This document shows positions 6,759-6,792 of a stretch of 6,792 nucleotides of DNA, in pieces. The stretch's first letter is position 1; the number at the start of each line of letters is the position of its first letter. Source of the stretch: JALRBM01 sp964615445 (GTDB lineage Bacteria > Patescibacteriota > Saccharimonadia > Saccharimonadales > Saccharimonadaceae); contig CAZTOK010000054.1 of assembly GCA_964615445.1 (NCBI GenBank), positions 1 through 6,792 on the forward strand, written 5' to 3'. The position numbers were made by a program, and so were the translations under genes. The notes under the pieces were generated by a model that ran no database searches, was not told where the DNA came from, and saw only the letters and a program-made list of their open reading frames with translations.

Positions 6759-6767
6759 TGTTATAAT
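6759..6767 (+). promoter_or_regulatory. Consensus extended -10 promoter (TGTTATAAT)
   Basis: TGTTATAAT is a perfect extended -10 element. Seven bases (ATTCATT) separate it from ATG-6775, so the downstream transcript would be leaderless or nearly so. No recognisable -35 box lies 17 bases upstream (TACCAA). It drives transcription away from the DUF998 gene. Confidence 0.65.
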
Positions 6768-6774
6768 ATTCATT

Positions 6775-6792
6775 ATGAGTGAAGCTAGGCAT
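6775..6792 (+). CDS. Start of an unidentified gene (3' end outside window)
   Basis: Only six codons (MSEARH) are visible before the window ends. The start is proposed because a perfect extended -10 box sits seven bases upstream, the same geometry as at the other genes here. Nothing can be said about the product. Confidence 0.45.

Noticed and set aside
1..6792. CRISPR array, tRNA, rRNA, insertion sequence or integrase
   Set aside because: No spaced repeats, no tRNA-like cloverleaf or CCA end, and no transposase or recombinase motifs were seen in any frame.

Overview
The window comes from a bacterium using the standard code, with TGA, TAG and TAA all acting as stops. Its most informative trait is that at least three start codons, probably four, lie only 6-7 bases downstream of a -10 box, so their transcripts would start at or next to the ATG (leaderless mRNAs). 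The protein families at the edges (DUF4287, DUF998) are widespread. I cannot fix the phylum from the sequence. A Saccharibacteria/Patescibacteria or actinobacteria-like genome is a guess.

Layout: (1) the 3' part of a DUF4287-type gene enters at the left edge (+). (2) An R-M fusion protein of 641 aa and a two-half HsdS-type specificity subunit follow on +, 12 bases apart. The first carries a PD-(D/E)xK nuclease domain of the HsdR-N type fused to an HsdM-type N6-adenine methylase. No helicase/translocase subunit is present, so the pair resembles the BcgI (type IIB) arrangement more than classical type I. (3) After a 247-base gap comes a GIY-YIG nuclease-like protein with a C-terminal DUF4357 domain (+). 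(4) Convergent to it is a two-gene minus-strand operon: an ImmA/IrrE-type zinc protease, followed with a 26-base overlap by a small protein with an acidic N-terminus and two membrane segments. (5) A DUF998 membrane protein (-) follows. (6) The first codons of a divergent gene with a consensus extended -10 promoter reach the right edge (+).

The flanking DUF4287 and DUF998 genes are about 55-60% G+C in the lines I counted. Everything from about 531 to 5962 is about 37-43% G+C. The simplest reading is a horizontally acquired accessory (defence-type) island inserted between host genes: an R-M system, a second nuclease-like gene that often travels with R-M loci, and an ImmA-membrane protein pair. 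No integrase, transposase, tRNA, CRISPR array or flanking direct repeat is visible. There is no gene-free stretch over 300 bases. The longest (3904-4150) holds an imperfect hairpin and the promoter of the GIY-YIG gene.

The candidates for something less described are the ImmA plus two-TM pair, which lacks the usual Xre repressor partner, and the repeated leaderless promoter geometry. Both are inferences from the bare sequence.
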